A stretch of DNA of 64,000 bases from positions 248,001 through 312,000 of the forward strand of contig NZ_JAMXHT010000001.1 in assembly GCF_023955655.1 (NCBI RefSeq). The letters run 5' to 3'. The notes under the pieces are model-generated. The model saw only the letters and a program-made list of their open reading frames with translations, had not been told where the DNA came from and did not search any database. Within the stretch, counting starts at the first letter, position 1. Every line of letters begins with the position of its first letter. A program made the position numbers and the translations under genes. Origin of the DNA: Ralstonia soli. Its GTDB lineage: Bacteria > Pseudomonadota > Gammaproteobacteria > Burkholderiales > Burkholderiaceae. This document shows positions 36,761-45,495 of this stretch, one piece after another.

Positions 36761-37957
36761 ATGCAAACCCTGATTCTCAAGCCCGGCAAGGAGCGCTCGC
36801 TGCTGCGCCGGCACCCGTGGATTTTCGCCAACGCCATCGACCGCATGGAGGGCCGTCCGCCGGCCTCGGGCGCGACGGTTGTCGTGCGTGCCGCCAACGG
36901 TCAGTTCCTGGCGCGTGCGGCGTTCAGCCCGGTCTCGCAGATTCGCGCCCGCGTGTGGTCGTTCGATGAGGCCGAGCCCATCGACCACGCGTTCTTCAAA
37001 CGCCGCATTGCCGCCGCCGTGGCGTACCGCCGCGCGTGGGTGCACGACACCGATGCCGTGCGCCTCATCATGGGCGAAGCCGATGGCTTGCCCGGCCTGA
37101 TCGTCGATCAGTACGGCACGGGTGACGCTGGCCAGCTCGTCTGCCAGTTCAGCGCGGCCGGCGTGGAGCACTGGAAAGACGCCATCGTCGCTGCGCTCGT
37201 CAAGGAGACCGGCTGCCCGAACGTGTACGAGCGCTCCGACGTGAGCGTGCGCGAGCGCGAGGGCCTGGAGCAGGTGACCGGCGTGCTGGCCGGCGCCGAG
37301 CCGCCCGAAGACCTGTCCGCCACCGAGCACGGCGTGCGCTACTACGTGGACGTGCGTGCGGGCCACAAGACCGGCTTCTACGTCGATCAGCGTGACAACC
37401 GTGCACTTGTCGGCGCGCTGGCCAAGGACCGCGACGTACTGAACTGCTTCTGCTACACGGGCGGTTTCTCGCTGGCGGCGTTGAAGGGCGGGGCGCGTTC
37501 GGTGGTGTCGATCGATTCGTCGGGCGAGGCGCTGGCGGTGGCCGAGCGCAACGTCACGCTCAATGGTTTCGATCCGGCGCGCGCCGAATGGCTCGATGCG
37601 GATGTCTTCAAGTCGCTGCGCAACTTCCGCGCAGAGGGCCGCCAGTTCGACCTGATCGTGCTGGATCCGCCCAAGTTCGCCGCATCGGCCCAGCAGGTGG
37701 ACCGCGCGGCGCGGGCATACAAGGAGATCAACCTGGTCGGCATGCAGTTGCTGCGGCCGGGCGGCCTCCTGTTCACGTATTCGTGCTCGGGTGCGATCGA
37801 TGCGGAACTGTTCCAGAAGATCGTCGCGGGTGCCGCGGCCGATGCCAAGGTGACGGCGCGCATCCAGCGCCGGCTGGCGGCAGGCGTGGACCATCCGCTG
37901 CTGGCGAGTTTTCCGGAAGGCGAATACCTCAAGGGCCTGCTGCTGCAGATCGGCTAG
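36761..37957 (+). CDS. rlmI: 23S rRNA (cytosine-1962-C5)-methyltransferase RlmI-like
   Basis: Class I SAM-dependent methyltransferase of 398 aa. The N-terminal PUA-like domain starts MQTLILKPGKERSLLRRHPW, then comes an EEHEE-type region and a Rossmann methyltransferase domain with NCFCYTGGFSLAALKGGA (SAM loop), SIDSSGEAL and LIVLDPPKFAAS (the DPPxF catalytic motif). This layout is that of RlmI/RlmK-type enzymes that modify 23S rRNA. The start at 36761 matches the family. Stand-alone gene after the long hairpin. Confidence 0.9.
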   Translation: MQTLILKPGKERSLLRRHPWIFANAIDRMEGRPPASGATVVVRAANGQFLARAAFSPVSQIRARVWSFDEAEPIDHAFFKRRIAAAVAYRRAWVHDTDAVRLIMGEADGLPGLIVDQYGTGDAGQLVCQFSAAGVEHWKDAIVAALVKETGCPNVYERSDVSVREREGLEQVTGVLAGAEPPEDLSATEHGVRYYVDVRAGHKTGFYVDQRDNRALVGALAKDRDVLNCFCYTGGFSLAALKGGARSVVSIDSSGEALAVAERNVTLNGFDPARAEWLDADVFKSLRNFRAEGRQFDLIVLDPPKFAASAQQVDRAARAYKEINLVGMQLLRPGGLLFTYSCSGAIDAELFQKIVAGAAADAKVTARIQRRLAAGVDHPLLASFPEGEYLKGLLLQIG

Positions 37958-38036
37958 CAATTTGTCGCAATTTTTGGCTTGTCCCGGCCAGCCTCAATTG
38001 CGAAGATGCGGACCCTTTGTTTTCCGCATCACGTCG

Positions 38037-38555
38037 ATGGCATCCAACGCTGCCCATCATGCGACGGGTTGGGCGGCGGGTGTCATTGCCGCCACCGCCG
38101 TCGCGCAGGCTTCCCACACCTCACTCGAACACCTCGGCTGCATTCTGGCGTTTTGCGCGGCCGTTGCTGGCAGCACGGCGCCTGACTGGATGGAGGTCGC
38201 GTGGTGGAGTCGCGCGCGACGGCTCTGGATCACGCACCGTACCGCCACCCATTGGGGCATCGGCTGGATTGCGGCGCTGGTGCTGTCGTATCAAGCACTC
38301 GGTCATGGCTACGTGTGGGCGCCGGTGCTGTTCGGCTTTGCCTGTGGCGGGCTGATGCACCTGTTGGCCGATTGGCCGAACCCCTTGGGCGTGCCCTGGG
38401 TCTGGGGGCGCCATTCCCTGAACTTGTGGAACAGCGGTCGTTGCGACCTCATCGTCGTGGCGCTCGCGTGGGCTGCTGCTTGCTGGCTGGTGCGTCCGCT
38501 ATGGGCGACGACCGCAGCGCGCGTGGCTGCGTGGGTGGCGCACCACGTGCGATAA
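38037..38555 (+). CDS. Membrane-bound metal-dependent hydrolase, YdjM/DUF457 family
   Basis: Inner-membrane protein of 172 aa with about four hydrophobic segments. The motifs HHATGW near the start, AAVAGSTAPDWMEV, THRTATHW and GGLMHLLADWPNPLGVPWVWG carry the conserved His and Asp of the YdjM/LexA-regulated membrane hydrolase family. The reaction is unproven. The start at 38037 matches the family. No clear LexA box was seen upstream. Confidence 0.8.
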   Translation: MASNAAHHATGWAAGVIAATAVAQASHTSLEHLGCILAFCAAVAGSTAPDWMEVAWWSRARRLWITHRTATHWGIGWIAALVLSYQALGHGYVWAPVLFGFACGGLMHLLADWPNPLGVPWVWGRHSLNLWNSGRCDLIVVALAWAAACWLVRPLWATTAARVAAWVAHHVR

Positions 38556-38709
38556 GGCGAGCTCGCCCGCCACGACGCGCCGCAGTGTCGGCAATGTCTG
38601 ATGGAATCCGGGCCAGCTAAGGACTAAGTTGGAACCGCCGGACGCCACGCGTCCGAATCCAACTTCGTTTGCGCAACACTGGCGCAAGCGCCCTCACCGG
38701 GAGCCGTCG

Positions 38710-40236
38710 ATGACACTGGATGTGACGCGCCAGGATCCTCGCTACAACACACTCAAACATGGCTTCAACCTGCGCTGGCCCGCGACGAACGCACAAGCCG
38801 CCAGCCGCATCGTCCTTGTTGAAAAGCCCGACGACGTGGTGCCCGCCGTGCAGCGCATCATCAACGCCGGTCAGCGCCCGACGGTGCGCAGCGGCGGGCA
38901 TTGCTATGAAGACTTCGTTTCCAACAACCCCGACGGCACGATCCTCGACCTGAGCCTGCTCGACTCGCCTGAAGTGCGGGCCGATGGAGCGGTGCGCATT
39001 CCTGCCGGCACACAGAACTGGAACGGCTACCTTGAGCTGTACAAGCGGCACAACGTGACGCTGCCCGGCGGCTCGTGCTACTCGGTGGGCGCGGGCGGGC
39101 ATATCTGCGGCGGCGGGTATGGGCTGCTCTCGCGGCTGCAGGGGCTGACGGTGGATTGGCTTTCGGCCGTGGACATCGTCACCGTCGACCAGGCGGGCAA
39201 GGCGGCCGCGCGCACGGTGGATGCGACGCACGACCCGGATCTCTTCCGCGCGTGCCGTGGCGCAGGCGGTGGCAACTTCGGCGTCATCACCGGCTACACC
39301 TTCGCCAAGCTGCCCGAGGCGCCGCGGGAAGTGGCGCTGGCCACCGTCGCCTTCGACTGGGCCACCATGACGCCGCAGCGCTTTGCCGAACTGCTGCGCA
39401 TCTACGGCGACTATTGGGAGACGCGCGGCAAGGATCCCGACACCTGGGGTATGTTTTCGCTGCTCAAGCTCACGCACAAATCGGCCGGACAGATCGTGCT
39501 GCTCACGCAGTTCTGCAATCCGGACGGCACGTGCCGCGATCTCTCCGTCCTCAACGATTTTCTGAACCGCTTTCAGGCGTGTGCGCCAGCGCCGGTCAAG
39601 GGCCGCCCGCCCGGCTATGGCCCGGCGCACAAACAGGGCGTGGGGCAACTGCTTTGCTCCAAGCCGCATACCGTCGTGCAGTACGACTGGCTGACGGCCA
39701 CGCAGTACCTCAACGGCTCGGGTGCCAACCAGCGCGGCAAGTACAAATCCGCCTACATGTTGCGAGGCTTCACGGCGCGCGAGACGCAGCGCATCTACAC
39801 CCATCTCACGCGAACGATGCCCGGCTTGGACCTGAGCCAATCGCTGCTGCAGGTGGACTCGTACGGCGGGGCCGTCAACCAGGCCGAGCGCATCGGCGAT
39901 ACGGCTGTGCCGCAGCGCGCTTCCATCATGAAGCTGCAGTACCAGACATATTGGACGTCCGCCGCCGATGATGCCGGCCACCTGCGCTGGATCAGCGATT
40001 TCTACCGCGATGTCTACGGCGCTCCCGACGTGCCCGCGCCGCACAGCGGCACGCCCTACCCCGGCGACCGGTACGAGGGCTGCTACATCAACTACCCCGA
40101 CGTCGACATGCTCGCCTACCCGTTCTGGCCGCAGCTCTATTACGGCAATGGCGACCTGTACGCGTTCTTGCAGCGCGTGAAGCGTCGGTATGATCCGAAC
40201 AACATCTTCCACCACGCGATGTCCGTGCGTGCTTGA
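38710..40236 (+). CDS. FAD-linked oxidase with bicovalent flavin (BBE type)
   Basis: Oxidoreductase of 508 aa of the vanillyl-alcohol-oxidase superfamily. The FAD-binding domain has [13 protein letters not shown] (His64, covalent to FAD) and [20 protein letters not shown] (Cys123, second covalent link), and the C-terminal BBE segment ends [13 protein letters not shown]. Bicovalent members include glucooligosaccharide oxidases and berberine-bridge enzymes. Together with the lactonase gene 11 bp downstream, oxidation of a sugar to its lactone is a reasonable inference. No signal peptide is seen. The start at 38710 follows GGGAGC. Confidence 0.85.
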   Translation: MTLDVTRQDPRYNTLKHGFNLRWPATNAQAASRIVLVEKPDDVVPAVQRIINAGQRPTVRSGGHCYEDFVSNNPDGTILDLSLLDSPEVRADGAVRIPAGTQNWNGYLELYKRHNVTLPGGSCYSVGAGGHICGGGYGLLSRLQGLTVDWLSAVDIVTVDQAGKAAARTVDATHDPDLFRACRGAGGGNFGVITGYTFAKLPEAPREVALATVAFDWATMTPQRFAELLRIYGDYWETRGKDPDTWGMFSLLKLTHKSAGQIVLLTQFCNPDGTCRDLSVLNDFLNRFQACAPAPVKGRPPGYGPAHKQGVGQLLCSKPHTVVQYDWLTATQYLNGSGANQRGKYKSAYMLRGFTARETQRIYTHLTRTMPGLDLSQSLLQVDSYGGAVNQAERIGDTAVPQRASIMKLQYQTYWTSAADDAGHLRWISDFYRDVYGAPDVPAPHSGTPYPGDRYEGCYINYPDVDMLAYPFWPQLYYGNGDLYAFLQRVKRRYDPNNIFHHAMSVRA

Positions 40237-40247
40237 TGGAGCCTCCC

Positions 40248-41486
40248 ATGACCAATCGCCTTCGTCGGACTCTCATGCAGTGGACCGGTAGCCTGCCCTT
40301 GCTGGGCGCTCTTCCCAATATCGCCATGGCCCAGGCGGGTGACCACCCTGCCGCTTCGGGCTCGCAACCCGCCAGCGCCGCGCGGCCACCGCGCTTTGCT
40401 TACGTGGGCACCTACACGTTCAACGCGCCAGGCGGCACTGCCGGCGGTCCGGCCGCGCGCGGCATCTACGTGCTCGCCCCGCGCGGCGATGCGTGGGCGC
40501 AGGTACAGGTGGTGGAGAGCGCCAACCCGTCGTTTTTGGCCGTGCACCCGAATCAGCGCTTTCTGTACGCCATCAACGAGCTCGAGGTCTACGAAGGCCG
40601 CCCGAACGGCAGCGCAGAGGCCTACGCCGTCGACCCGCACGACGGCAAGCTCACGCTGCTGAATCGGCAACCGCTGTCGCTGTCGGGCACCAACCCGGCG
40701 CACGTGGTGGTGTCGCCGGATGGGCGGTACCTGTGCGTGTCGATCTACAGCGGCGGCGCATACAACCTCCTGCCGATCGGCGACGACGGCAAGCTTGGCC
40801 CCGTGTCCGGCATCTTCAAGGACACCGGCTCCGGCCCCAAGCCCGAGCAGGAGGCGGCCCACGCGCACATGATGCTGTTCGACACCACCGGCGGCCACGT
40901 GATCGGCGCCGATCTGGGTACCGATCGCCTCAACGTGTTCGCCATTGAGAACGGCAAGCTCGCCCCGCGTGATCGCGCGCAGCTCAAGCCCGGCAGCGGC
41001 CCGCGCCATTTGGCGCTGCATCCGCAGGGCAAGCTGCTCTACGTCATCAATGAGCTCGACGGCTCCGTCGCCTGCCACGGGTATGACGCTGCCACCGGCC
41101 ACGTGTCGGACGAGCGCCAGCGCATCTCCACCACCCCCGCCGACTACACCGGCCAGAAGAGCGGCGCCGAGCTGTTGATGCATCCGTCCGGGCGTTTCCT
41201 GTACGCGAGCAACCGCAGGCTCAAGTCGGACCACCCGCTGGCCGACAGCGTGGCCGCCTTCAGCATCGATGCCTCGGGCAAGCTGGCACCGCTTCAGTAT
41301 TGGAGCGAAGGTGTGCATTTCCCGCGCGCGATGACGATGGCGCCCGACGGCAGCCAGCTCTATGTGCTTAACCAGAAGGGCGACACGATCCTGCGGCTGC
41401 GCATCGATGGGCAGAGCGGCAAGTTGGATCAGCCCGTGGTAGTGGCGAAGATGCCGACGCCGGTGTGTTTGGTGTGGGCTGCATAA
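40248..41486 (+). CDS. Exported lactonase-family beta-propeller protein
   Basis: Protein of 412 aa of the lactonase/6-phosphogluconolactonase (YbhE) seven-bladed propeller family. It has a probable twin-arginine signal (NRLRRTLMQWTGSLPLLGAL, cleavage near AMA-QA). Characteristic blocks: YVGTYTF, FLAVHPNQRFLYAINE, NPAHVVVSPDGRYLCVSIYSGG, GPRHLALHPQGKLLYVINE and HFPRAMTMAPDGSQLYVLNQ. It would hydrolyse lactones in the periplasm. It follows the FAD oxidase by 11 bp with GGAG before its ATG, so the two likely act in one pathway. Confidence 0.85.
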   Translation: MTNRLRRTLMQWTGSLPLLGALPNIAMAQAGDHPAASGSQPASAARPPRFAYVGTYTFNAPGGTAGGPAARGIYVLAPRGDAWAQVQVVESANPSFLAVHPNQRFLYAINELEVYEGRPNGSAEAYAVDPHDGKLTLLNRQPLSLSGTNPAHVVVSPDGRYLCVSIYSGGAYNLLPIGDDGKLGPVSGIFKDTGSGPKPEQEAAHAHMMLFDTTGGHVIGADLGTDRLNVFAIENGKLAPRDRAQLKPGSGPRHLALHPQGKLLYVINELDGSVACHGYDAATGHVSDERQRISTTPADYTGQKSGAELLMHPSGRFLYASNRRLKSDHPLADSVAAFSIDASGKLAPLQYWSEGVHFPRAMTMAPDGSQLYVLNQKGDTILRLRIDGQSGKLDQPVVVAKMPTPVCLVWAA

Positions 41487-41525
41487 GCCGATAAAAAGCC
41501 CCTGGGCGGTGTGAGGCTGTCTAAT

Positions 41526-41540
41526 TGCAACTCAATTGCA
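41526..41540. promoter_or_regulatory. Candidate Zur/Fur-type operator dyad
   Basis: TGCAA-N5-TTGCA, a 15-bp dyad about 30 bp before the regulator's ATG. The location and the zinc-related genes downstream suggest autoregulation by the Fur-family protein. The match to a known Zur consensus is not exact, so this is inference. Confidence 0.4.
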
Positions 41541-41570
41541 GCAACCCGCGCCCCGTGGGACAATCCGCGC

Positions 41571-42089
41571 ATGAGCACACACGCCACGCGCGACGATCTC
41601 GCCACTCAGCAACCCGATGCGCCCGATGCGGCGGCCCGCACGCGCCTGCGCGGCCTCGGCAGCCGCGTGACCGAGCCGCGGGTGCGCGTGCTCGCCGCGC
41701 TGATGCAAGGCGCCGAGCCACTCTCGCATCAGGCCGTGTGCGACGCGCTGCCGGAGGACGCCGGCATCGACCGCGTGACGGTCTACCGCGTGCTCGACTG
41801 GCTGGTGGCCGGCGGGGTCGTCCACAAGACGGCCGGCGCCGATCGCGTCTTCCGCTTCAGCCTGGCCGAACACGATGCCGCACGCGAGGCGGCGCACCGC
41901 TCACACAGCCACTTCCATTGCACGCACTGCGGGCGCGATTTCTGCCTGGAGGCCGCTGAACCGCCCGCCATGCCCAAGGCCGCCCTGCCCGCCGGTTTCG
42001 CGGCCGATCACGCTGAACTCACCATCAAGGGCTGCTGCGCCGATTGCGGCGCCGGCTCGCAACAAGGAAACGCACCATGTCCAAAATGA
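41571..42089 (+). CDS. zur: Fur-family regulator, probably Zur
   Basis: Metal-sensing repressor of 172 aa. The winged helix (RVTEPRVRVLAALMQGAEPL, IDRVTVYRVLDWLV) is followed by the metal-binding dimer domain with SHSHFHCTHCGRDFCLEA (HxH, CxxC) and a C-terminal CCADCGAG (CxxC). Two adjacent COG0523 zinc-GTPase genes and the gene overlap with the first of them point to zinc rather than iron. The ATG at 41571 is preferred. The last codons overlap the start of the GTPase gene by 13 bases. Confidence 0.75.
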   Translation: MSTHATRDDLATQQPDAPDAAARTRLRGLGSRVTEPRVRVLAALMQGAEPLSHQAVCDALPEDAGIDRVTVYRVLDWLVAGGVVHKTAGADRVFRFSLAEHDAAREAAHRSHSHFHCTHCGRDFCLEAAEPPAMPKAALPAGFAADHAELTIKGCCADCGAGSQQGNAPCPK

Positions 42090-43150
42090 TCCCGGTCACC
42101 ATCCTGACGGGCTTTCTCGGCGCGGGGAAGACCACGCTCCTCAAGCGCATCCTGACCGAGCAGCACGGCATGAAGATCGCCGTGATCGAAAACGAGTTCG
42201 GCGAAGAGAACATCGACAACGACATCCTTGTGCAGGACGGCAACGAGCAGATCGTGCAGATGAGCAACGGCTGTATCTGCTGCACCATCCGCGGCGACCT
42301 GGTGAAGGGCTTGTCCGACCTGCTCACGCGCCGCGACAACGGCCAGATCCAGTTCGACCGCGTGGTCATCGAGACCACCGGCGTCGCCAACCCCGGCCCG
42401 GTCGCACAGACCTTCTTCATGGACGACGAGATCGCCAGCCGATACCTGCTGGACGCCGTCATCACGCTGGTCGACGCCAAGCACGGCAACATGCAGCTCG
42501 ACAAGCAGGAAGAGGCGCAGCGCCAGGTGGGTTTTGCCGACGCCATATTCATCACCAAGAGTGATCTGGTGTCGGCCGAGGAGGTGGACGCGCTGCGCCA
42601 CCGCCTGCTGCACATGAACCCGCGCGCCCCGATCCGCACCGCCAACTTTGGCGAAACGCCGATCGACACCATCTTCGACCTGCGCGGCTTCAACCTGAAC
42701 GCCAAGCTGGAGATCGACCCCGATTTCCTGCGCGAAGATGGCCATGACCACAATCACGATCACGACCATGCGTGCTCAGCCGATTGCGATCATGACCATG
42801 ACCACGATCATGGTCACGGCCATCACCACCATCATCATGGCCATGCGCACCACACGGATCGCATCGCTTCGTTCGTCTTCCGCAGCGATCGGCCGTTCAA
42901 CTACACCAAGCTGGAAGAATTCCTCTCGGGCGTGCTGAACATCTACGGCGAGAAGCTGCTGCGCTACAAGGGCGTGCTCTATATGGAAGGCGTCGACCGC
43001 AAGGTGGTGTTCCAGGGCGTGCACCAGCTCATGGGCAGCGACGTGGGTGGCAAATGGGACGGCGAGACCCCTTCCAACCGCATGGTGTTCATCGGCGTGG
43101 ACCTGCCGCGCGAAACGATTCTGAAAGGATTGGAGAACTGCCTGGCCTGA
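42077..43150 (+). CDS. COG0523 zinc metallochaperone GTPase (ZagA/ZigA type)
   Basis: CobW-family GTPase of 357 aa. Walker A is [11 protein letters not shown], the metal motif is [12 protein letters not shown] (CxCC), the base-recognition segment is ITKSD, and the CobW_C domain follows. Between the domains is a His/Asp-rich loop (about 217-260, DHNHDHDH... then HGHHHHHHGHAHH) that can store or sense zinc. Family members deliver Zn to client enzymes under zinc limitation. It overlaps the Zur-like gene and is probably in its regulon. Confidence 0.9.
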   Translation: MSKMIPVTILTGFLGAGKTTLLKRILTEQHGMKIAVIENEFGEENIDNDILVQDGNEQIVQMSNGCICCTIRGDLVKGLSDLLTRRDNGQIQFDRVVIETTGVANPGPVAQTFFMDDEIASRYLLDAVITLVDAKHGNMQLDKQEEAQRQVGFADAIFITKSDLVSAEEVDALRHRLLHMNPRAPIRTANFGETPIDTIFDLRGFNLNAKLEIDPDFLREDGHDHNHDHDHACSADCDHDHDHDHGHGHHHHHHGHAHHTDRIASFVFRSDRPFNYTKLEEFLSGVLNIYGEKLLRYKGVLYMEGVDRKVVFQGVHQLMGSDVGGKWDGETPSNRMVFIGVDLPRETILKGLENCLA

Positions 43151-43203
43151 TTCGGTCGGTGTACTCCTCCATTCGGGTGGCTCTGCGGCAGGCTTTCAGG
43201 CAG

Positions 43204-43220
43204 AATCCGGGCCGGATTTT
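43204..43220 (+). terminator. Short terminator after first GTPase gene
   Basis: AATCCG / CGGATT stem (6 bp) with a 3-nt loop and a following TTTTCT, about 55 bp after the GTPase stop. Confidence 0.5.
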
Positions 43221-43261
43221 CTGTCCGTGTTTCTCCGATAGTTCAGGTAATATCGTTCAGC

Positions 43262-43267
43262 TACAAT
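43262..43267 (+). promoter_or_regulatory. Candidate -10 element for dksA
   Basis: TACAAT, about 55 bp before the dksA ATG. The region 17 bp upstream (TAGTTC) is a weak -35. Confidence 0.35.
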
Positions 43268-43320
43268 AGGTCGATTTAGAAGCACGTCGTCCGAAGCACG
43301 TCCGATAGGAGGAGCAGGCG

Positions 43321-43992
43321 ATGGTGACTAAGACCAAGGATGGACGCGGCGCCTACGGTGGTGCTGGACGGTCCGAAACGGAGTCGGCAGCAGCCCAGGC
43401 TGCGCCAGCCACCCGGAAAAGAGCGGCAGGGGGCGCCGCTGCGGGAGAGGCAAGAGGAGGCGCGCGGGGCGGCAAGTCCGCCGCCAGCCAGAACGAGTCC
43501 GGCGCATCCCCGCGCAAGGACGACGCGACAGCCAAAACGGCGCGCGATTTACCAGGATCATCTGCAGCAACCATGAGCAGCAAGAAACTACTCACCGAAG
43601 CCGAAATCCTGAAGATGGGCGACAAGGATTACATGAACGAGGCGCAGCTCGCCTTCTTCAAAGACCGGCTTGTAAAAATGCGGGACGACATTCTCAAGAA
43701 TGCGGACCAGACCGTCAGCGACCTGCGCGAGACCGTGATCGTGCCGGACCCGGCCGACCGCGCCACCATCGAGGAAGAGCATGCGCTGGAGCTGCGCACG
43801 CGCGACCGTGAGCGCAAGCTGCTCAAGAAGGTGGAGCAGTCCATCGCCCGCATTGACGCCGGTGACTACGGCTACTGCGACGAAACCGGCGAGCCGATCG
43901 GCATTCCGCGCTTGCTTGCACGCCCCACCGCCAATCTGTCGCTGGAGGCGCAGGAGCGCCGCGAGAAGCGTCAGAAGTTGATGGGTGACTGA
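43321..43992 (+). CDS. dksA: DksA-family RNA polymerase-binding regulator, Cys-poor with long N-tail
   Basis: Transcription factor of 223 aa that enters the RNA polymerase secondary channel and works with ppGpp. The DksA body starts near residue 84 ([20 protein letters not shown]) with the coiled coil carrying the tip motif [15 protein letters not shown]. In the zinc-finger position [20 protein letters not shown] continues into [10 protein letters not shown]. Only one of the four zinc cysteines of E. coli DksA remains, so it should fold without zinc. Residues 1-83 are a Lys/Ala/Gly-rich extension; AGGAGGAG 6 bp before the ATG supports translation from 43321. It lies between two zinc-GTPase genes. 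Confidence 0.88.
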   Translation: MVTKTKDGRGAYGGAGRSETESAAAQAAPATRKRAAGGAAAGEARGGARGGKSAASQNESGASPRKDDATAKTARDLPGSSAATMSSKKLLTEAEILKMGDKDYMNEAQLAFFKDRLVKMRDDILKNADQTVSDLRETVIVPDPADRATIEEEHALELRTRDRERKLLKKVEQSIARIDAGDYGYCDETGEPIGIPRLLARPTANLSLEAQERREKRQKLMGD

Positions 43993-44031
43993 CGCGCCCG
44001 GCTCATCTGCCCGCGCATCTGTTTGAATCTG

Positions 44032-44058
44032 CAGCCCGGTCACGCACCGGGCTGTTTG
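44032..44058 (+). terminator. Intrinsic terminator after dksA
   Basis: Perfect 9-bp stem CAGCCCGGT / ACCGGGCTG with a 5-nt loop, followed by TTTGCTTT. Confidence 0.8.
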
Positions 44059-44090
44059 CTTTGTTTGGCTACAAATCAGGGTCTCCGACC

Positions 44091-45389
44091 ATGTCCCGTC
44101 CGCTTCCCGTTACCGTGCTGTCCGGCTTTCTGGGCGCCGGCAAGACCACGCTGCTCAATCACGTGCTCGCCAACCGCGAGGGCAAGCGCGTGGCCGTGAT
44201 CGTCAACGACTTGTCGGACGTGAACATCGACGCGCAGCTCGTCGGCGACGGCACGGCCACCAGTGCACAGCTTTCGCGCACGGACGAGCGCATGGTCGAA
44301 CTGTCCAACGGCTGCATCTGCTGCACGCTGCGCGAAGACCTGCTCGACGAGATCGCCCGCCTCGCCCGCGAAGACCGCTTCGACTACCTGCTGATCGAAT
44401 CGACAGGCGTGGCCGAGCCGCTGCCGATTGCCGAGACCTTCACGTTTGAAGATGCGCACGGCGACGTGCTGTCCGACCTCGCGCGCCTGGACACGATGGT
44501 CACGGTGGTCGACGCCCAGCACTTCCTGGCTGACTACGATGCGGCGGATTTCCTCTCCGACCGCGGTCAGGCCCGGGACGAAGACGACGACCGCACCGTG
44601 GTCGATCTGCTGATTGAACAGGTCGAGTTCTGCGACGTGATCGTGCTCAACAAGATTGACCTGGTAAGCGAGGCCGAGCGTGCGCGCCTGGCGGGCATCC
44701 TGCATTCGCTGAACCCGCGTGCGCGCATCGTGCCGGCGTCGTTCGGCAAGGTGCCGCTGGACGAGATTCTGAACACGCACCGCTTCGACTTCGATGCGGC
44801 ATCTGCGGCGCCTGCCTGGCTGGCCGAATTGCGCGGCGAACACGTGCCCGAGACGGAAGCGCTCGGCATCCGCAGCTTCGTCTACCGCCGCCGCGTGCCG
44901 TTCCACCCGCAGCGCCTGTGGGATCTGATGCATACCGAATGGCTGCGCGAGCACGGCCGCGTGCTGCGATCCAAGGGCTATTTCTGGCTGGCGTCGCGCA
45001 TGGACACGGCCGGCAGCTGGGGCCAGGCCGGCGGCGTGATGCGCCACGGCGGTGCCGGCGCGTGGTGGGCTGCAGTCGATGAGGCCGAATGGCCGGACGA
45101 GGAAGAGGCGCGCGCAGACATTGTCGACAAGATGCAAGACAACGGCGCGCCTGCACCCTGGGGCGACCGTCGCCAGGAACTCGTCTTCATCGGCACTGAT
45201 CTGGACGAGGCGGCGCTCGTCGCCCAACTCGACGCCTGCCTGCTGACGGATGCCGAGATGGCCGCCGGTCCCGAGGCGTGGGCGGCGCTGCCCGATCCGT
45301 TCCCGGCCTGGGCCTTCGACGATCACGACGAAGACTGGGACGACGAACACGATCACGGCGACGACTGCGACTGCGGCCACCATCACTGA
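44091..45389 (+). CDS. Second COG0523 zinc metallochaperone GTPase (YeiR/ZigA type)
   Basis: CobW-family GTPase of 432 aa. Walker [12 protein letters not shown], metal motif [12 protein letters not shown] (CxCC), switch-type [12 protein letters not shown], and NKIDL for guanine recognition. The CobW_C domain covers about 275-395. The C-terminus is Asp/His-rich ([16 protein letters not shown]) and likely binds zinc. It differs clearly from the GTPase at 42,077, so the genome has at least two such chaperones in one zinc locus. The start at 44091 matches the family; no strong ribosome site is seen. Confidence 0.9.
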   Translation: MSRPLPVTVLSGFLGAGKTTLLNHVLANREGKRVAVIVNDLSDVNIDAQLVGDGTATSAQLSRTDERMVELSNGCICCTLREDLLDEIARLAREDRFDYLLIESTGVAEPLPIAETFTFEDAHGDVLSDLARLDTMVTVVDAQHFLADYDAADFLSDRGQARDEDDDRTVVDLLIEQVEFCDVIVLNKIDLVSEAERARLAGILHSLNPRARIVPASFGKVPLDEILNTHRFDFDAASAAPAWLAELRGEHVPETEALGIRSFVYRRRVPFHPQRLWDLMHTEWLREHGRVLRSKGYFWLASRMDTAGSWGQAGGVMRHGGAGAWWAAVDEAEWPDEEEARADIVDKMQDNGAPAPWGDRRQELVFIGTDLDEAALVAQLDACLLTDAEMAAGPEAWAALPDPFPAWAFDDHDEDWDDEHDHGDDCDCGHHH

Positions 45390-45423
45390 CCACACCCGGC
45401 GCGCACCCCCCGCTTAATCGACG

Positions 45424-45453
45424 TTGACACCGGTGTCATCCGGTCCGGACAAT
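45424..45453 (+). promoter_or_regulatory. Promoter with overlapping palindromic operator
   Basis: A perfect -35 TTGACA at 45424-45429 and GACAAT at 45448-45453 with an 18-bp spacer. A perfect 12-bp palindrome GACACCGGTGTC (45426-45437) overlaps the -35, where a bound repressor would block RNA polymerase. The start codon of the binding-protein gene is about 43 bp downstream. Confidence 0.5.
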
Positions 45454-45495
45454 CGGCCAACGTTTGTTTTCGCCACGAACCCACGGGGAGTCGTC

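Noticed and set aside
44076-45395. Minus-strand open frame of 439 codons
   Set aside because: Antisense to the second COG0523 GTPase, whose motifs are complete.
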